Below are positions 7,234 through 17,004 of a stretch of 64,000 nucleotides of DNA, in pieces. Each line of letters starts with the position of its first letter. The first letter of the stretch is position 1. The DNA lies in the NCBI RefSeq assembly GCF_900156815.1, contig NZ_FTOT01000004.1:124001-188000 (forward strand). Direction: 5' to 3'. Source of the stretch: Gemmobacter megaterium. Lineage in GTDB: Bacteria > Pseudomonadota > Alphaproteobacteria > Rhodobacterales > Rhodobacteraceae. The notes below the pieces were generated by a model, which saw nothing but the letters and a program-made list of their open reading frames with translations, was not told the DNA's origin and made no database searches. A program made the translations under genes and the position numbers.

Positions 7234-8583
7234 TCAGCGGCAATAGGGCCCGTTGCGGTGGCGCGCGGTGTCGAAATGCAGGTGATCCTCGTGCATTCCG
7301 TCAGAACCGGGGCCAAGGGTGGTGCCAAAGATGCCGCAGGCCGCCTTGTGGGCCTGGCGGATCGGCTGGCCGCTGCGACCGCGATAGTCGCGCAGGATCG
7401 ACAGCGCCTGCCCATTGGCCAGAATGATCGCGGATATGTCGATGGCCTTGCCGCGCGAATGCTCTGACAGGCGGGCGCCTTTCTTGTGGTTGCGGGTGCG
7501 GCACACATAATGGCCTGCGATCTGCAACCCTGCCACCCCGCCGCCGGTCGCGCCAAAGGCAGGTTTCAGCCCGCGCTCGACCCAGGCGTTCAACGCGCGG
7601 GCGGTGTCGCAATCCACGATGGACGGCTGCGACAGCTTCACCCCGGCGACCGAGGTGATCCGGACCGGGTTCGGCACACCGCAGCCGCCGACGCGGGCAA
7701 CGATGGGGCCGATGGTCTCGCCCTGGATGCCAGGCACGCCGCAGACCGATCCGCGCCTGCCGGTCACGGGGCCGGTGCCCGGCGCCGGGCGGATGATGGC
7801 GGCGACCGGCGCAAGGTTTTCCGGCTGTGTCGCAGGCCGTGCCTTGCGCACCAGGCCCGCCGGGCGCGGCTCGGGGCGAAGCGCCGCCACAAGGCGCGCG
7901 GCCATGCCGGGCGCAGGCGCTGCGCTGGCCATCAGTCCCGCCGGACGGGCCTTGGGCCGTTGGGCCGGACTGTCATGCAGCACCGCCCCTTCCCCGGCCT
8001 CGGCCCCCCGCGCCGGAGGCGGTGCGGACCGTTCGAACCCCGGATCGCCGGGCAGCTCCGCAGGACGCGACAGCGCGGCCAGACCGGGCGCCACCCCCTC
8101 CTTGCGCAAGACCGGCCGATGCGATGGCGCTGCCGTCGGCTGCCAGTCCTGCGGCACCGCCGCATCGGCCACCAGAGGCTGCTGCACACTCCGGGCCGCA
8201 TCCGGCGCAACCAGTCCGGGCGGTGGCGCCACCGACAGGGCAAGCCCCTCGGCCTGCGGCAAGGCGGCGGGCGCGACAGGTTGCAACCCCGGCGGCGGGA
8301 CCGACGCTAGCGCCAACCGGCCCAGTTGCGGCAAGACGATCTCGGGCAATGCGACCGGCGGCGGCACGGCCACCGCGCCCCCCGCTCCCTGCCCGGCAGG
8401 ACGGCGCCGGGGGGCATGTTCCGGCATGATGGTCAGCGCGGGGCGGGCCATGGGCGGCGCCGTTTCCGGCAACGGACGCGACAGCGGGCGCGGCGAATGC
8501 TCCGGCGCCTGTGCCAATGCAGGGCCCGCCAGCCCCACCAGCATGATCGCCCCCGTCCTGAGCCACACCCCGCCGAACCGCAC
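7234..8583 (-). CDS. Extensin-family protein with proline-rich linker
   Basis: The 449-residue product has a signal peptide (ending ALAQA), a proline- and alanine-rich low-complexity region of about 240 residues, and a C-terminal extensin-like domain of about 170 residues. That domain carries CGVPGI, cysteines in DCDTARAL and HYVCRTRN, and the DGMHEDHLHFD motif that resembles metal sites of M15-type peptidases. Such proteins are thought to act in the cell envelope, but no activity is shown. It starts at a GTG only 2 nt after the prephenate dehydrogenase stop (TAG-GG-GTG), so the two are co-transcribed. Confidence 0.85.
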   Translation of the reverse strand: MRFGGVWLRTGAIMLVGLAGPALAQAPEHSPRPLSRPLPETAPPMARPALTIMPEHAPRRRPAGQGAGGAVAVPPPVALPEIVLPQLGRLALASVPPPGLQPVAPAALPQAEGLALSVAPPPGLVAPDAARSVQQPLVADAAVPQDWQPTAAPSHRPVLRKEGVAPGLAALSRPAELPGDPGFERSAPPPARGAEAGEGAVLHDSPAQRPKARPAGLMASAAPAPGMAARLVAALRPEPRPAGLVRKARPATQPENLAPVAAIIRPAPGTGPVTGRRGSVCGVPGIQGETIGPIVARVGGCGVPNPVRITSVAGVKLSQPSIVDCDTARALNAWVERGLKPAFGATGGGVAGLQIAGHYVCRTRNHKKGARLSEHSRGKAIDISAIILANGQALSILRDYRGRSGQPIRQAHKAACGIFGTTLGPGSDGMHEDHLHFDTARHRNGPYCR

Positions 8584-8585
8584 CC

Positions 8586-9515
8586 CTAGTCCTTTCGCAC
8601 CGAATCTCCGACCCGGCCGAAATCCGGGGCCGCAGTATCCTGCCCCGCCTCGATGATGCCACGACGAATTGCGCGCGTGCGGGTGAAATAGGCGTGAAGC
8701 TGCTCACCATCGCCCATGCGGATCGCGCGTTGCAGCATGAACAATTCCTCGTTGAAACGACCCAGAATATCCAGAACCGCCTCTCTGTTGGTCAGGAACA
8801 CATCGCGCCACATCGTCGGATCGCTGGCCGCGATACGGGTAAAATCCCGAAAGCCCGCCGCCGAATACTGGATGATCTCGGAACTCGACACCCGGCGCAT
8901 GTGATCGGCAACCCCCACCATCGTATAGGCGATCAGATGCGGCGCATGACTGACGACGGCCACCACCAGATCATGGTGTGCCACCTCCATCGTATCGACC
9001 TTGGCGCCAAGTCCCTCGACCAGACGGCGCAACCGATCCAACGCAGCCGGATCCGTGCCCTCCAGCGGGGTCAGCAACCACCAGCGATTGCGGAACAGCG
9101 CGGCAAAGCCGGAATGCGGCCCGGAATATTCCGTGCCGGCCATCGGATGCCCCGGTATGAACTGCACGCCCTGCGGCACCTGCGGCGCCACCGCCTCGAC
9201 CACGGCGCCCTTGACCGATCCCACATCGGTGACTGTGCAGCCCGGTTTCAGATAGGGGGCAATCTCGGCCGCCACCTCTCCCATGGCGCCCACCGGGACC
9301 GCCAGAACCACCAGATCGGCATCGGCCACCGCCTCTGCCGCCGTGGAATGGACCGTATCGCAAAACCCGATGTCCAGCGCAGCCTGACGCGACTCGGCGG
9401 TCTTGGCATGGCCCGCGATATGCCCGGCCAGACCCTGCGCCCGCATGGCATGGGCCATGGAGGAGGCGATCAGGCCCAGCCCGATCAGCGCAACACGTTC
9501 GTAGACCCGACTCAC
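8586..9515 (-). CDS. tyrA: Prephenate/arogenate dehydrogenase
   Basis: The enzyme oxidatively decarboxylates prephenate or arogenate in tyrosine biosynthesis. The 309-residue product starts [19 protein letters not shown], an NAD(P) Rossmann motif GLGLIASS, and has conserved HPMAGTE and SHAPHLIAY segments of the TyrA family. There is no fused chorismate mutase or ACT domain. The GTG start at 9515 overlaps the hisC stop (GTGA), which fixes the start despite a longer open frame. The hisC-tyrA pair fits the fact that HisC-type aminotransferases also serve aromatic amino acid transamination. Confidence 0.93.
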   Translation of the reverse strand: MSRVYERVALIGLGLIASSMAHAMRAQGLAGHIAGHAKTAESRQAALDIGFCDTVHSTAAEAVADADLVVLAVPVGAMGEVAAEIAPYLKPGCTVTDVGSVKGAVVEAVAPQVPQGVQFIPGHPMAGTEYSGPHSGFAALFRNRWWLLTPLEGTDPAALDRLRRLVEGLGAKVDTMEVAHHDLVVAVVSHAPHLIAYTMVGVADHMRRVSSSEIIQYSAAGFRDFTRIAASDPTMWRDVFLTNREAVLDILGRFNEELFMLQRAIRMGDGEQLHAYFTRTRAIRRGIIEAGQDTAAPDFGRVGDSVRKD

Positions 9516-10600
9516 TCGCGCGCGCCCTTGAACTGGCCGATGGCATGGGCCACCCGGCGGCAACTTGCCTCGTCGCCGACGGTGATGCGCAGGCAATGCG
9601 GCAGGCCGTAGCTGGCCACCTGCCGCACGATCAGGCCCCGCTCCTTGAGGAACTCGTCGCAGGCCACGGCCTCGGCCTCGTTCTGGAACCGTGCCAGAAT
9701 GAAATTCGCGGTGGAGGTGTCCGACGGCACGCCGAATTCCGCCAGCGCCTCGGCCAGCCAGGCCCGCATCCGGGTGTTTTCGGCGCGGCATTTGTTCACC
9801 CAGTCCTGGTCACGCACGGCGGCCTCGGCGGTGTCCAGCGCCGCGGTGGACAGGTTGAACGGCCCACGCACCCGGTTCAGCACGTCGATCACATGGGCCG
9901 GGCCATAGCCCCAGCCGATCCGCAACCCGCCAAGGCCGAAGATCTTGGAGAAGGTCCGCGTCATCACGACATTCTCGCGGCTGTCCACCAGCGTGGCGCC
10001 GCCGTCATAGCCCCCGACGAATTCGGCATAGGCGCCATCCAGCACCAACAGAACCTGCGGCGGCAACCCGGCCGCAAGCCGCGCGATCTCGCCATGTCCG
10101 ATCATCGTTCCGGTGGGATTGTTGGGATTGGCCAGGAACACCAGCCGCGTGCGGTCGGTGCAGGCCGCAAGGATCGCATCGACATCCGTGGTCCGCTCGC
10201 GCTCGGGCACCGATACCGGGGTGGCGCCCACCGCGCGGGCCGAAATGGCATACATCAGAAAGCCGTGTTCGGTATGGATCACCTCGTCCCCCGGCCCGGC
10301 ATAGGCCTGGCACAGGAAGGTGATGATCTCGTCCGACCCCACGCCACAGATGATCCGCGCCGCATCCAGCCCGTAGACATCCGCAATCGCCTGGCGCAGG
10401 CCGGCATGATCGGTGGACGGGTAACGGTGCAGGGTGTGAACCGATCGCTGGAACGCCTCCTTGGCCTTGTCCGATGCTCCGAACGGATTCTCGTTCGAGC
10501 TGAGCTTCACCACATTGGACACACCCGCCACATGGGACTGGCCACCCTGATACAGCGCGATGTCCAGAATGCCCGGTTGCGGCCTTATGGTCGGATGCAT
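9512..10600 (-). CDS. hisC: Histidinol-phosphate aminotransferase
   Basis: This PLP-dependent class II aminotransferase converts imidazole acetol phosphate to histidinol phosphate; many homologues also transaminate aromatic amino acids. The 362-residue product has the family's SSNENPFG segment, [11 protein letters not shown], and the PLP lysine region [17 protein letters not shown]. It is the first gene of a hisC-tyrA-extensin transcription unit read leftward. Its ribosome-binding site lies inside a strong hairpin (10608-10634), which may control translation. Confidence 0.96.
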   Translation of the reverse strand: MHPTIRPQPGILDIALYQGGQSHVAGVSNVVKLSSNENPFGASDKAKEAFQRSVHTLHRYPSTDHAGLRQAIADVYGLDAARIICGVGSDEIITFLCQAYAGPGDEVIHTEHGFLMYAISARAVGATPVSVPERERTTDVDAILAACTDRTRLVFLANPNNPTGTMIGHGEIARLAAGLPPQVLLVLDGAYAEFVGGYDGGATLVDSRENVVMTRTFSKIFGLGGLRIGWGYGPAHVIDVLNRVRGPFNLSTAALDTAEAAVRDQDWVNKCRAENTRMRAWLAEALAEFGVPSDTSTANFILARFQNEAEAVACDEFLKERGLIVRQVASYGLPHCLRITVGDEASCRRVAHAIGQFKGARE

Positions 10601-10607
10601 GGCTATG

Positions 10608-10634
10608 GAACTCCCCTGCGGTGCAGGGGGGTTC
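10608..10634 (-). promoter_or_regulatory. Hairpin covering the hisC ribosome-binding site
   Basis: In the leftward transcript GAACCCCCCTGC-ACC-GCAGGGGAGTTC folds as a 12-position stem with a single C-A mismatch and a 3-nt loop. The 3' arm contains GGGGAG, the only good Shine-Dalgarno candidate, ending 10 nt before the hisC ATG. No T-run follows, so it is not a terminator. The pairing is seen directly; a role in holding back translation is inferred. Confidence 0.55.
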
Positions 10635-10718
10635 TAGCCGTGCCGCAGCCCTCTGACCAGAGCCAAAGTCAGACCGGGGGCCGCCAGGTGGGCATCCGGC
10701 CATCCGGCCGGGAATGCG

Positions 10719-10749
10719 AAAAGGGCCCGTGCCATGCACGAGCCCTTTC
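10719..10749 (-). terminator. Rho-independent terminator of rpsD
   Basis: On the minus strand AAAGGGCTCGTGC-ATG-GCACGGGCCCTTT forms a long, nearly perfect stem and is followed by TTCGC. It starts 24 nt after the rpsD stop codon and separates rpsD from hisC. Confidence 0.8.
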
Positions 10750-10772
10750 CAAAGCACAGGATCGGCGAAGGA

Positions 10773-11393
10773 TCAGTTCTTCGCGTAGTATTCGACAACC
10801 AGGTTCGGTTCCATCTGCACCGGATAGGGCACGTCGCCCAGGGCCGGGGTCCGCACGAAGGTCGCGGTCAGTTTGGAATGGTCGACTTCCAGGTAATCCG
10901 GCACGTCACGCTCGGTCAGGCCGACCGATTCCAGCACGATGGCCAGTTGCTTGGAACGGTCACGAACGGCGATCACGTCGCCTTCCTTGACACGGTACGA
11001 GGCAATGTTGACGCGCTGGCCGTTCACGGTCACGTGGCCGTGGTTCACGAACTGGCGTGCGGCAAACACGGTCGGGACGAATTTCGCACGGTAGATCACG
11101 GCGTCCAGACGACGCTCCAGCAGACCGATCAGGTTCTCACCCGTATCGCCCTTGACGCGCTCGGCTTCGCCATAGATCTTGCGGAACTGCTTTTCGGTCA
11201 GGTCGCCATAGTAGCCTTTCAGCTTCTGCTTGGCGCGCAGCTGGGTACCGAAATCCGACAGCTTGTTCTTGCGGCGCTGACCATGCTGGCCGGGGCCGTA
11301 TTCCCGCTTGTTGATCGGGGACTTGGCACGGCCCCAGATGTTTTCGCCCATGCGGCGGTCGATCTTGTACTTGGCAGCGGTCCGTTTGGTCAC
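10773..11393 (-). CDS. rpsD: 30S ribosomal protein S4
   Basis: S4 is a primary 16S rRNA-binding protein of the small subunit. The product has exactly the expected 206 residues and the alphaproteobacterial N-terminus [20 protein letters not shown], followed by the S4 RNA-binding domain ([28 protein letters not shown]). It starts with GTG at 11393, behind a strong AAGGAGA site. It stands alone here, with its own terminator, rather than in an alpha operon, which is common in this group. Confidence 0.97.
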   Translation of the reverse strand: MTKRTAAKYKIDRRMGENIWGRAKSPINKREYGPGQHGQRRKNKLSDFGTQLRAKQKLKGYYGDLTEKQFRKIYGEAERVKGDTGENLIGLLERRLDAVIYRAKFVPTVFAARQFVNHGHVTVNGQRVNIASYRVKEGDVIAVRDRSKQLAIVLESVGLTERDVPDYLEVDHSKLTATFVRTPALGDVPYPVQMEPNLVVEYYAKN

Positions 11394-11759
11394 GCTGATC
11401 TCCTTCGACGTTGTGAAGGGCGTTGTCCTTTGCCGCGGGGAGCTGCCCCTTGGCCGACAGGCTACCCCTTGCGGGGGCCACCAACACCAATGAAACCCAA
11501 GGGCGACGCCCGTGGATGGCGGCTGGTATCGCCCGCACCGGCAAGAGTCAAGCGACGCCGCGTCGAATACGGCCCTTGGGCGTGGCCCGCGCCTTGCCCC
11601 CCCGATCCAAAGCGCCCCGCCCCCTCTGCCAGCCCGCGCTCCCGCGACCGTGATGTGCCTGGGGCCCGACGGCGGCGCAGCAGGCCCCCTGCGGCATGGT
11701 TTCCTATTGCGCGGCACGGTTCTTGGCGGCATGACTGCCCCAAGCCAAGGGAGACAGCC
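11394..11759. other. Intergenic region between divergent rpsD and argC
   Basis: No convincing gene is visible in these 366 nt. The region must hold the rpsD promoter and leader (leftward) and the argC promoter (rightward). A small hairpin, CCCC-TTGC-GGGG at 11464-11475, and a GGGGCC/GGCCCC pair at 11661-11688 are the only structures I noticed, and neither has a clear function. Confidence 0.5.
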
Positions 11760-12788
11760 ATGACCCATCGCATCGCCATTCTCGGAGCATCGGGCTATAC
11801 GGGTGCCGAGCTGGTGCGCCTGATCGCCACCCATCCTGCCATGCGCATCGTGGCCTTGTCGGCCGACCGCAAGGCAGGCCAGGCGATGGCCGATGTGTTC
11901 CCCTTTCTGCGCCATCTCGACCTGCCGCGTCTGCAAAAGATCGACGAGATCGACTTTTCCGGCGTCGATCTGTGTTTCTGCGCCCTGCCCCATGCCACCA
12001 CGCAACTGGTGATCGACGGACTGCCCCGCACCCTGAAGATCGTCGATCTGTCAGCCGATTTCCGGCTGCGCGATGTGGCGGCCTATGAAAAATGGTATGG
12101 CCAGCCCCATGCCGCCCCGGAATTGCAGGCAGAGGCGGTCTATGGCCTGACCGAATTCTACCGCGACCAGATCCGGGGCGCGCGGCTGGTGGCAGGCACG
12201 GGCTGCAACGCTGCCACCGGGCAATATGCCCTGCGCCCGCTGATTTCCGCCGGGGTGATCGACCTTGACCGCATCCTGATCGACCTCAAGGCCGGGGTCT
12301 CGGGCGCCGGGCGCAGCCTCAAGGAAAACCTGCTTCATGCGGAACTGTCCGAAGGCACGCACGCCTATTCGGCAGGGGGCAAGCACCGGCATCTGGGCGA
12401 ATTCGATCAGGAGTTCAGCCTGCTGGCGGGCCGCCCGGTGCATGTGCAGTTCACCCCGCATCTGACACCGATGAACCGGGGCATTCTGGCCAATGTCTAT
12501 GTCGATGGCGACGCCGCACAGATCCATGCGACACTGGCCGCGGCCTATGCGGCGGAACCGTTCATCCAGGTGCTGCCCCTTGGCCAGTTGCCCTCGACCC
12601 GCGATATCCGTGGATCGAACTTCTGCCATATCGGGGTGATCGGCGACCGGATCGCCGGCCGCGCCATGGTGGTCGCCACGCTGGACAACCTGACCAAGGG
12701 ATCGTCCGGGCAGGCGATCCAGAACGCCAACCTGATGCTGGGGGTAGAAGAGACGGCGGGCCTGACGCTTGCGCCGATCTTCCCGTAA
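11760..12788 (+). CDS. argC: N-acetyl-gamma-glutamyl-phosphate reductase
   Basis: ArgC reduces N-acetylglutamyl phosphate to the semialdehyde in arginine biosynthesis, using NADPH. The 342-residue product has the N-terminal Rossmann motif [15 protein letters not shown], the catalytic cysteine in [14 protein letters not shown], and the family segment [23 protein letters not shown] lies 6 nt upstream of the ATG. It is followed at 4 nt by ccmE, so the two may be co-transcribed although functionally unrelated. Confidence 0.97.
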   Translation: MTHRIAILGASGYTGAELVRLIATHPAMRIVALSADRKAGQAMADVFPFLRHLDLPRLQKIDEIDFSGVDLCFCALPHATTQLVIDGLPRTLKIVDLSADFRLRDVAAYEKWYGQPHAAPELQAEAVYGLTEFYRDQIRGARLVAGTGCNAATGQYALRPLISAGVIDLDRILIDLKAGVSGAGRSLKENLLHAELSEGTHAYSAGGKHRHLGEFDQEFSLLAGRPVHVQFTPHLTPMNRGILANVYVDGDAAQIHATLAAAYAAEPFIQVLPLGQLPSTRDIRGSNFCHIGVIGDRIAGRAMVVATLDNLTKGSSGQAIQNANLMLGVEETAGLTLAPIFP

Positions 12789-12792
12789 CGCC

Positions 12793-13236
12793 ATGAAATC
12801 ACTTCGCAAGCAACGCCGTATCCAGATCCTTTCGGTGGCAGCCGTGGCGCTGGCGCTGGCCACCGGCCTTGTCGGATATGCGATGCGGGATGGCATCAAC
12901 TTCTTCCGCTCGCCCAGCCAGGTGATGGAGGCACCTCCACCGGATACAGAGACTTTCCGCCTGGGCGGGCTGGTCGAGGAAGGCAGCATCCTGCGCGGTC
13001 AGGGCAAGACCGTGACCTTCCGCGTCACCGATGGCGGGGCGACCATTCCGGTTGCCTTTACCGGCGTGCTGCCCGACCTGTTCAGCGAGAACCAGGGTAT
13101 GATCGGCACCGGAAAGCTGGTCGAAGGGGTCTTTGTCGCCTCGGAGATCCTTGCCAAGCATGACGAGACCTACATGCCCAAAGAGGTCATGGACGCGCTG
13201 AAGGAACAGGGCGTCTACAAGGAACCCGTCAACTGA
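12793..13236 (+). CDS. ccmE: Cytochrome c maturation heme chaperone CcmE
   Basis: CcmE carries heme covalently in the periplasm before transfer to apocytochrome c. The 147-residue product has a basic N-terminus, one membrane anchor (residues about 11-30), an OB-fold, and the heme-binding motif HDETYMP with His123 and Tyr127, matching the HDEnYxP motif of the family. Other ccm genes are not in this window; an isolated ccmE next to argC occurs in Rhodobacterales relatives to my knowledge. It is convergent with rplI. Confidence 0.96.
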   Translation: MKSLRKQRRIQILSVAAVALALATGLVGYAMRDGINFFRSPSQVMEAPPPDTETFRLGGLVEEGSILRGQGKTVTFRVTDGGATIPVAFTGVLPDLFSENQGMIGTGKLVEGVFVASEILAKHDETYMPKEVMDALKEQGVYKEPVN

Positions 13237-13399
13237 CGCCTGCCTGAAGGCTCGTCCCCTGTCGCGGACCAGGCCCGCATGGCTTTGGCACCAGCCGCTC
13301 GGCGCCATCCGGCAAGCCTTCGGCGCCGCTCGGCAGCGCGCAACGCGTTGCGATCCGACCGGACCACGGCAGCCACAAGAACCGCCCTTGCATGACGGC

Positions 13400-13436
13400 C
13401 AAAAAGAAACCCCCGCGCCGGGTTGCGGCGCGGGGG
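13400..13436 (-). terminator. Rho-independent terminator of the rpsF-rpsR-rplI operon
   Basis: On the minus strand an 11-bp GC stem (arms at 13410-13420 and 13426-13436, 5-nt loop) is followed by TTTCTTTTT. It lies 23 nt after the rplI stop. Confidence 0.88.
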
Positions 13437-13458
13437 TGCATCGTCCCGTCGGGGCGAC

Positions 13459-14028
13459 TTATTCTTCGGACGCAGCGCCGCCCAGATCGTCGAACAGCTG
13501 CTGGATGTCCATCTCGGCGGCGGCTTCGGCTTCGGCCGCCAGTTCCTGGATCGACTTGCCCGAGGCTTGCAGTTCGGCCTCTTCGACCGAACGGGCGACG
13601 TTCATGCTGATCTTCGCCGAAACCTCGGGGTGAAGAACAACCGTCACGCCGTGCAGACCCAGATCCTTGATCGGCTTGTCCAGAACGATCTGGCCACGAT
13701 CCACGGTGAAGCCTGCTGCGGTCGCAGCGTCGGCCGCGTCGCGCGCGGTGACGGAGCCGTAGAGCGCGCCGGATTCCGAGGCCGAACGGATCACCACGAA
13801 GATCTGGCCGTCCAGCTTTGCAGCAACGGCTTCGGCCTCTTTCTTGGTTTCCAGGTTCTGGGCTTCCAGCTGGGACTTGCGCGATTCGAAGCTCTTGATG
13901 TTGGCTTCCGAGGCACGCAGCGCCTTGCCTTGCGGCAGCAGGTAGTTGCGGGCGTAGCCGTCCTTGACCTTGACGACTTCGCCCATCTGGCCAAGCTTGG
14001 CCACGCGCTGAAGCAGGATGACTTGCAT
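13459..14028 (-). CDS. rplI: 50S ribosomal protein L9
   Basis: L9 is a two-domain 23S rRNA-binding protein. The 189-residue product has the N-terminal motif [32 protein letters not shown] and the central helix, then the C-terminal domain. It is about 40 residues longer than E. coli L9 because of an acidic Ala/Glu-rich tail ([23 protein letters not shown]), which is normal in alphaproteobacteria. Last gene of the rpsF-rpsR-rplI operon, 12 nt after rpsR. Confidence 0.97.
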   Translation of the reverse strand: MQVILLQRVAKLGQMGEVVKVKDGYARNYLLPQGKALRASEANIKSFESRKSQLEAQNLETKKEAEAVAAKLDGQIFVVIRSASESGALYGSVTARDAADAATAAGFTVDRGQIVLDKPIKDLGLHGVTVVLHPEVSAKISMNVARSVEEAELQASGKSIQELAAEAEAAAEMDIQQLFDDLGGAASEE

Positions 14029-14040
14029 CTGTCTTTCTCC

Positions 14041-14268
14041 TTACTTCACGGCATAGGGAAGCAGGGCGAGGAACCGCGCGCGCTTGATGGCACGGGCGAG
14101 TTCACGCTGCTTCTTGGCCGAGACGGCGGTGATACGGGCGGGAACGATCTTGCCACGCTCCGAGATGTAGCGTTGCAGGAGTTTCACGTCCTTGTAGTCG
14201 ATTGCGGGTGCATTCTCGCCCGAGAACGGGCAGACCTTGCGGCGGCGGAAAAACGGTTTGCTTGCCAT
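14041..14268 (-). CDS. rpsR: 30S ribosomal protein S18
   Basis: The 75-residue product matches the family's length and core ([36 protein letters not shown]). S18 pairs with S6 on the platform of the small subunit, in line with its place 16 nt after rpsF. Confidence 0.97.
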   Translation of the reverse strand: MASKPFFRRRKVCPFSGENAPAIDYKDVKLLQRYISERGKIVPARITAVSAKKQRELARAIKRARFLALLPYAVK

Positions 14269-14284
14269 GGTTCAGGCTCCCTGC

Positions 14285-14695
14285 TCAGCGACGCTCACGA
14301 CGGTCGAAACCGCCGCGATCACCACGATCGCCACGCGGCTCGCGCGGGCCGCCATCGCGGTCGCCACGTTCGTCACGCTTCTGCATCTGGACAGACGGAC
14401 CATCGTCATGGGTTTCAACCTTGATCGACAGAACGCGCATGACATCGTCGTGCAGACGGGCCAGACGTTCCATTTCCTGCACGGCGGCCGAAGGCGCGTC
14501 GGTGCGGAAAAAGGCGTAATGCCCCTTGCGGTTCTTGTTGATCTTGTAGGCCATCGTCTTGACGCCCCAGTATTCGGTTCCGACGACAGTGCCGCCGTTG
14601 TCCGAAAGTACTGCGGAGAAATGTTCGACCAGGCCTTCGGCCTGCGCGCTGGACAAGTCCTGACGCGCGATGAGGACATGCTCGTAAAGGGGCAT
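14285..14695 (-). CDS. rpsF: 30S ribosomal protein S6
   Basis: The 136-residue product starts MPLYEHVLIARQDLSSAQAEGL, typical of S6, and ends with an Arg/Gly/Asp-rich tail (DRDGGPREPRGDRGDRGGFD). The frame is open for 8 codons further upstream, but the ATG at 14695 has the family N-terminus and a GGAG site just before it. First gene of the rpsF-rpsR-rplI operon; its promoter should lie in 14696-14948, opposite the yceI gene. Confidence 0.96.
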   Translation of the reverse strand: MPLYEHVLIARQDLSSAQAEGLVEHFSAVLSDNGGTVVGTEYWGVKTMAYKINKNRKGHYAFFRTDAPSAAVQEMERLARLHDDVMRVLSIKVETHDDGPSVQMQKRDERGDRDGGPREPRGDRGDRGGFDRRERR

Positions 14696-14948
14696 GTAGG
14701 CTCCGATATCAAGGCGCATTTCGTAGGACGGGCTTTCCTTCCGCCCCCGTCCATGAGGGGATGCGCCGGTGAAAGGGTCCGGCGGAAGGATGGCGCCTTA
14801 TACACGCACCAGTCCCCAATGCAAGCACGCCGACCCTGCGGGATCGTGATGTTCGCCACCGCACGTCGTCTGTTCACGGGTGCCGGATTGCCGCAGGTGC
14901 TGCGCTGCGGCATCAGGGGTAGGACAGTCATTCCAGCAGGAGACCCCG

Positions 14949-15524
14949 ATGTTCCGCATTGCCCCCTTCGGCCTGATCGCCGCCCTTGCCGCCAGCCCCG
15001 CTCTGGCCGCACCCGAAGCCTATGTGCTGGATGCCAGCCACAGCCAGATCGTGTTCAGCTACAACCACCTTGGTTTCTCGACCAGCTACGGCATGTTCTC
15101 GGGCTTCGAAGGCAGCATCTCGTTCGACGAAGCCGATCCCGCACAATCGTCGGTCACGGTCGAATTCCCCGTGACCACCATGCTGACCGGCTGGCAAGAG
15201 CGTTTCGACCACTTCATGTCGCCCGACTTCTTCAACGCCGAGACCAATGGCACGGTGAAATTCGCATCCACCGCGATCGAAGTGACCGGGGAAACCACCG
15301 CGCAGATCACTGGTGACCTGACGATCAATGGCGTGACCAAGGCCGTGGTGCTGGAGGCCAGGCTGAACCAGAAGGGCGATCATCCGATGATGAACAAGCC
15401 CTGGGTCGGATTCGATGCAACCACCACGGTGCTGCGGTCGGAGTTCAACCTTGGCATGTTCGCGCCCTATATCTCGGATGAGGTGAAGATCGACATCTCG
15501 ATCGAGGCGATGAAGGCCGAGTGA
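14949..15524 (+). CDS. YceI family periplasmic lipid-binding protein
   Basis: The 191-residue product has a signal peptide (MFRIAPFGLIAALAASPALA) and a complete YceI beta-barrel domain (YVLDASHSQIVFSYNHLGFSTSYG, FPVTTMLTGWQERFDHFMS, FEFxxT-like GFDATTTVLRSEFNLG). YceI proteins bind polyisoprenoid or other lipids in the periplasm. The AGGAGACC upstream supports the start. A second YceI domain is fused to cytochrome b561 in the convergent neighbour, an unusual pairing. Confidence 0.92.
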   Translation: MFRIAPFGLIAALAASPALAAPEAYVLDASHSQIVFSYNHLGFSTSYGMFSGFEGSISFDEADPAQSSVTVEFPVTTMLTGWQERFDHFMSPDFFNAETNGTVKFASTAIEVTGETTAQITGDLTINGVTKAVVLEARLNQKGDHPMMNKPWVGFDATTTVLRSEFNLGMFAPYISDEVKIDISIEAMKAE

Positions 15525-15544
15525 TCGGACCGGAATGCGAGGAC

Positions 15545-15568
15545 GCCGCCGGGAAACCGGCGGCTTTT
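15545..15568 (+). terminator. Rho-independent terminator of the YceI gene
   Basis: GCCGCCGG-GAAA-CCGGCGGC-TTTT is a perfect 8-bp stem with a stable tetraloop and a short T-run, 20 nt after the stop codon. Confidence 0.85.
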
Positions 15569-15730
15569 CCATGTCGGCATGACGGGTGCCGGCGCATTGG
15601 CGGCGATTGACGACCAATGGGGCAATCGCCCCCCCCCCGGCCTGCTCCGGGCCGCAGAAGCCCCCAAATACACCTGGATCAGATCAAGGGCGGCCGCCGA
15701 TAGGTCGCTGGCCAAGGCGCGATACGAGCG

Positions 15731-16918
15731 TCAGATCCGCTCTGCCACAAGCGCGACAGAGAGTTCGACCGCAAACCCGACCGTCTTTTCATCGGGATAG
15801 GCTGCCCCGATGCCGAAATCCCGCCGGTCCAGCCGCACAGTGCCGCGCATCGTGGCGCGGGGTCCGTCGATCTCCAGCGTGAACGGCAAGAGAACCGGAA
15901 CTTCGGCGTCCCCAAGCGCAAGCGTGCCGTCGGCAAGCCAGCCATCGCCATCGCGCCGGATCTGCGCCACATAGCGCGCCTGCGGATGCGCCTCGGCGTT
16001 CAGAAACTCCGGCCCCGTGGCCTGTGCCGAGACCGAGCCAAGCCGCAGGCTTGCCACATCGACCAAGACATCGACATGATTGCCCTCTGTCCGGTCAGGA
16101 TCGAAGCGGATCGCCGCGGACCAGGTTGCAAAACTCCCCTCGACCACCGCGCCCATCTGCCGCACCGCAATGCCCAGGCTGCCCTCCTGCACCCGCCAGT
16201 CGCCCGCAGCCTGGGCAGTTACCGGGCCAGGTGCGGCCGGGGGCGGCGCCGAGGCGGGCCCTGCCAGGGTCAAGGCAACCCCGCCCGCCGCGACCCAGAC
16301 CAGCATGGCCGCGACTGCGGTGCCGCGCGGGGCGGACGGGCTGCCCTTCCCTGCGGAATGGCCCGACACCATGCGGCGCAGCGTTCCGTCCCGGTCCAGC
16401 AGCGCATGTTTCAACGCCCCGCCCACATGCAACAGCACGACACCCAGCAGAACCTTGGTAAAGACGGCATGGGCAGCGCCACTGACGGCGGCCAGAGCCT
16501 CGGATTTCGGCACCAGCGGCAGCCCTTGACCCAAAGGCCACAGGATCGGCGCAAAGCCTTCGGTCGCGGCATGGTGGATCCAGCCGGTCAGCGGCACAAG
16601 CACCAGCGCCAGATACAACGCCCAATGCACCAGCGCCGCAAGCCAGACCTCGACGCCTCGGTCCGGCCGGACCGGCGCAGGATGCACCTGCGTCAGCGCC
16701 CAGACCATGCGGGCCAGCCCGACGAAAAACGCCGCAATCCCCAACGTCTTGTGAACCGAAAACACCTGCGCCTTGAAGGCCAGTGCAGCCCCCGTATCAT
16801 GCGGCAGCCCCGTGGCCCATTGCCCCAGCGGCCAGGACAGCAGGATCAGCCCTGCGGTCAGCCAATGCAGCCCACGCGCCACACTGCCATAGGACTGAGG
16901 TGTATTCTGCGCTGCCAT
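15731..16918 (-). CDS. Cytochrome b561 - YceI fusion protein
   Basis: The 395-residue product joins two domains. Residues about 1-190 are a four-helix cytochrome b561 with candidate heme ligands in RGLHWLTAGL, FSVHKTLG, GWIHHAATEG and LLHVGGALKHAL. After a basic loop and one more helix (AMLVWVAAGGVALTLAG) comes a YceI domain (GSFATWSAAIRFDPD, RRDFGIGAAYPDEKTVGF). In many bacteria yceI and yceJ (b561) are separate neighbours; here they are one polypeptide. It probably passes electrons between quinone and a periplasmic substrate or lipid, but this is inference. Start chosen at ATG 16918, where b561 similarity begins; the frame is open further upstream. Confidence 0.9.
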   Translation of the reverse strand: MAAQNTPQSYGSVARGLHWLTAGLILLSWPLGQWATGLPHDTGAALAFKAQVFSVHKTLGIAAFFVGLARMVWALTQVHPAPVRPDRGVEVWLAALVHWALYLALVLVPLTGWIHHAATEGFAPILWPLGQGLPLVPKSEALAAVSGAAHAVFTKVLLGVVLLHVGGALKHALLDRDGTLRRMVSGHSAGKGSPSAPRGTAVAAMLVWVAAGGVALTLAGPASAPPPAAPGPVTAQAAGDWRVQEGSLGIAVRQMGAVVEGSFATWSAAIRFDPDRTEGNHVDVLVDVASLRLGSVSAQATGPEFLNAEAHPQARYVAQIRRDGDGWLADGTLALGDAEVPVLLPFTLEIDGPRATMRGTVRLDRRDFGIGAAYPDEKTVGFAVELSVALVAERI

Positions 16919-17004
16919 GGGGCCTCCGGGTGTTGCATGTCGGGGCCGACAATAGCGCAAAGCTTGCCGCACCGCATTTGCTGCAACTGCACAGTGGATG
17001 TGCA

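Noticed and set aside
13229-13441. 70-codon frame between ccmE and rplI
   Set aside because: No ribosome-binding site or family similarity, and it overlaps the rplI terminator.
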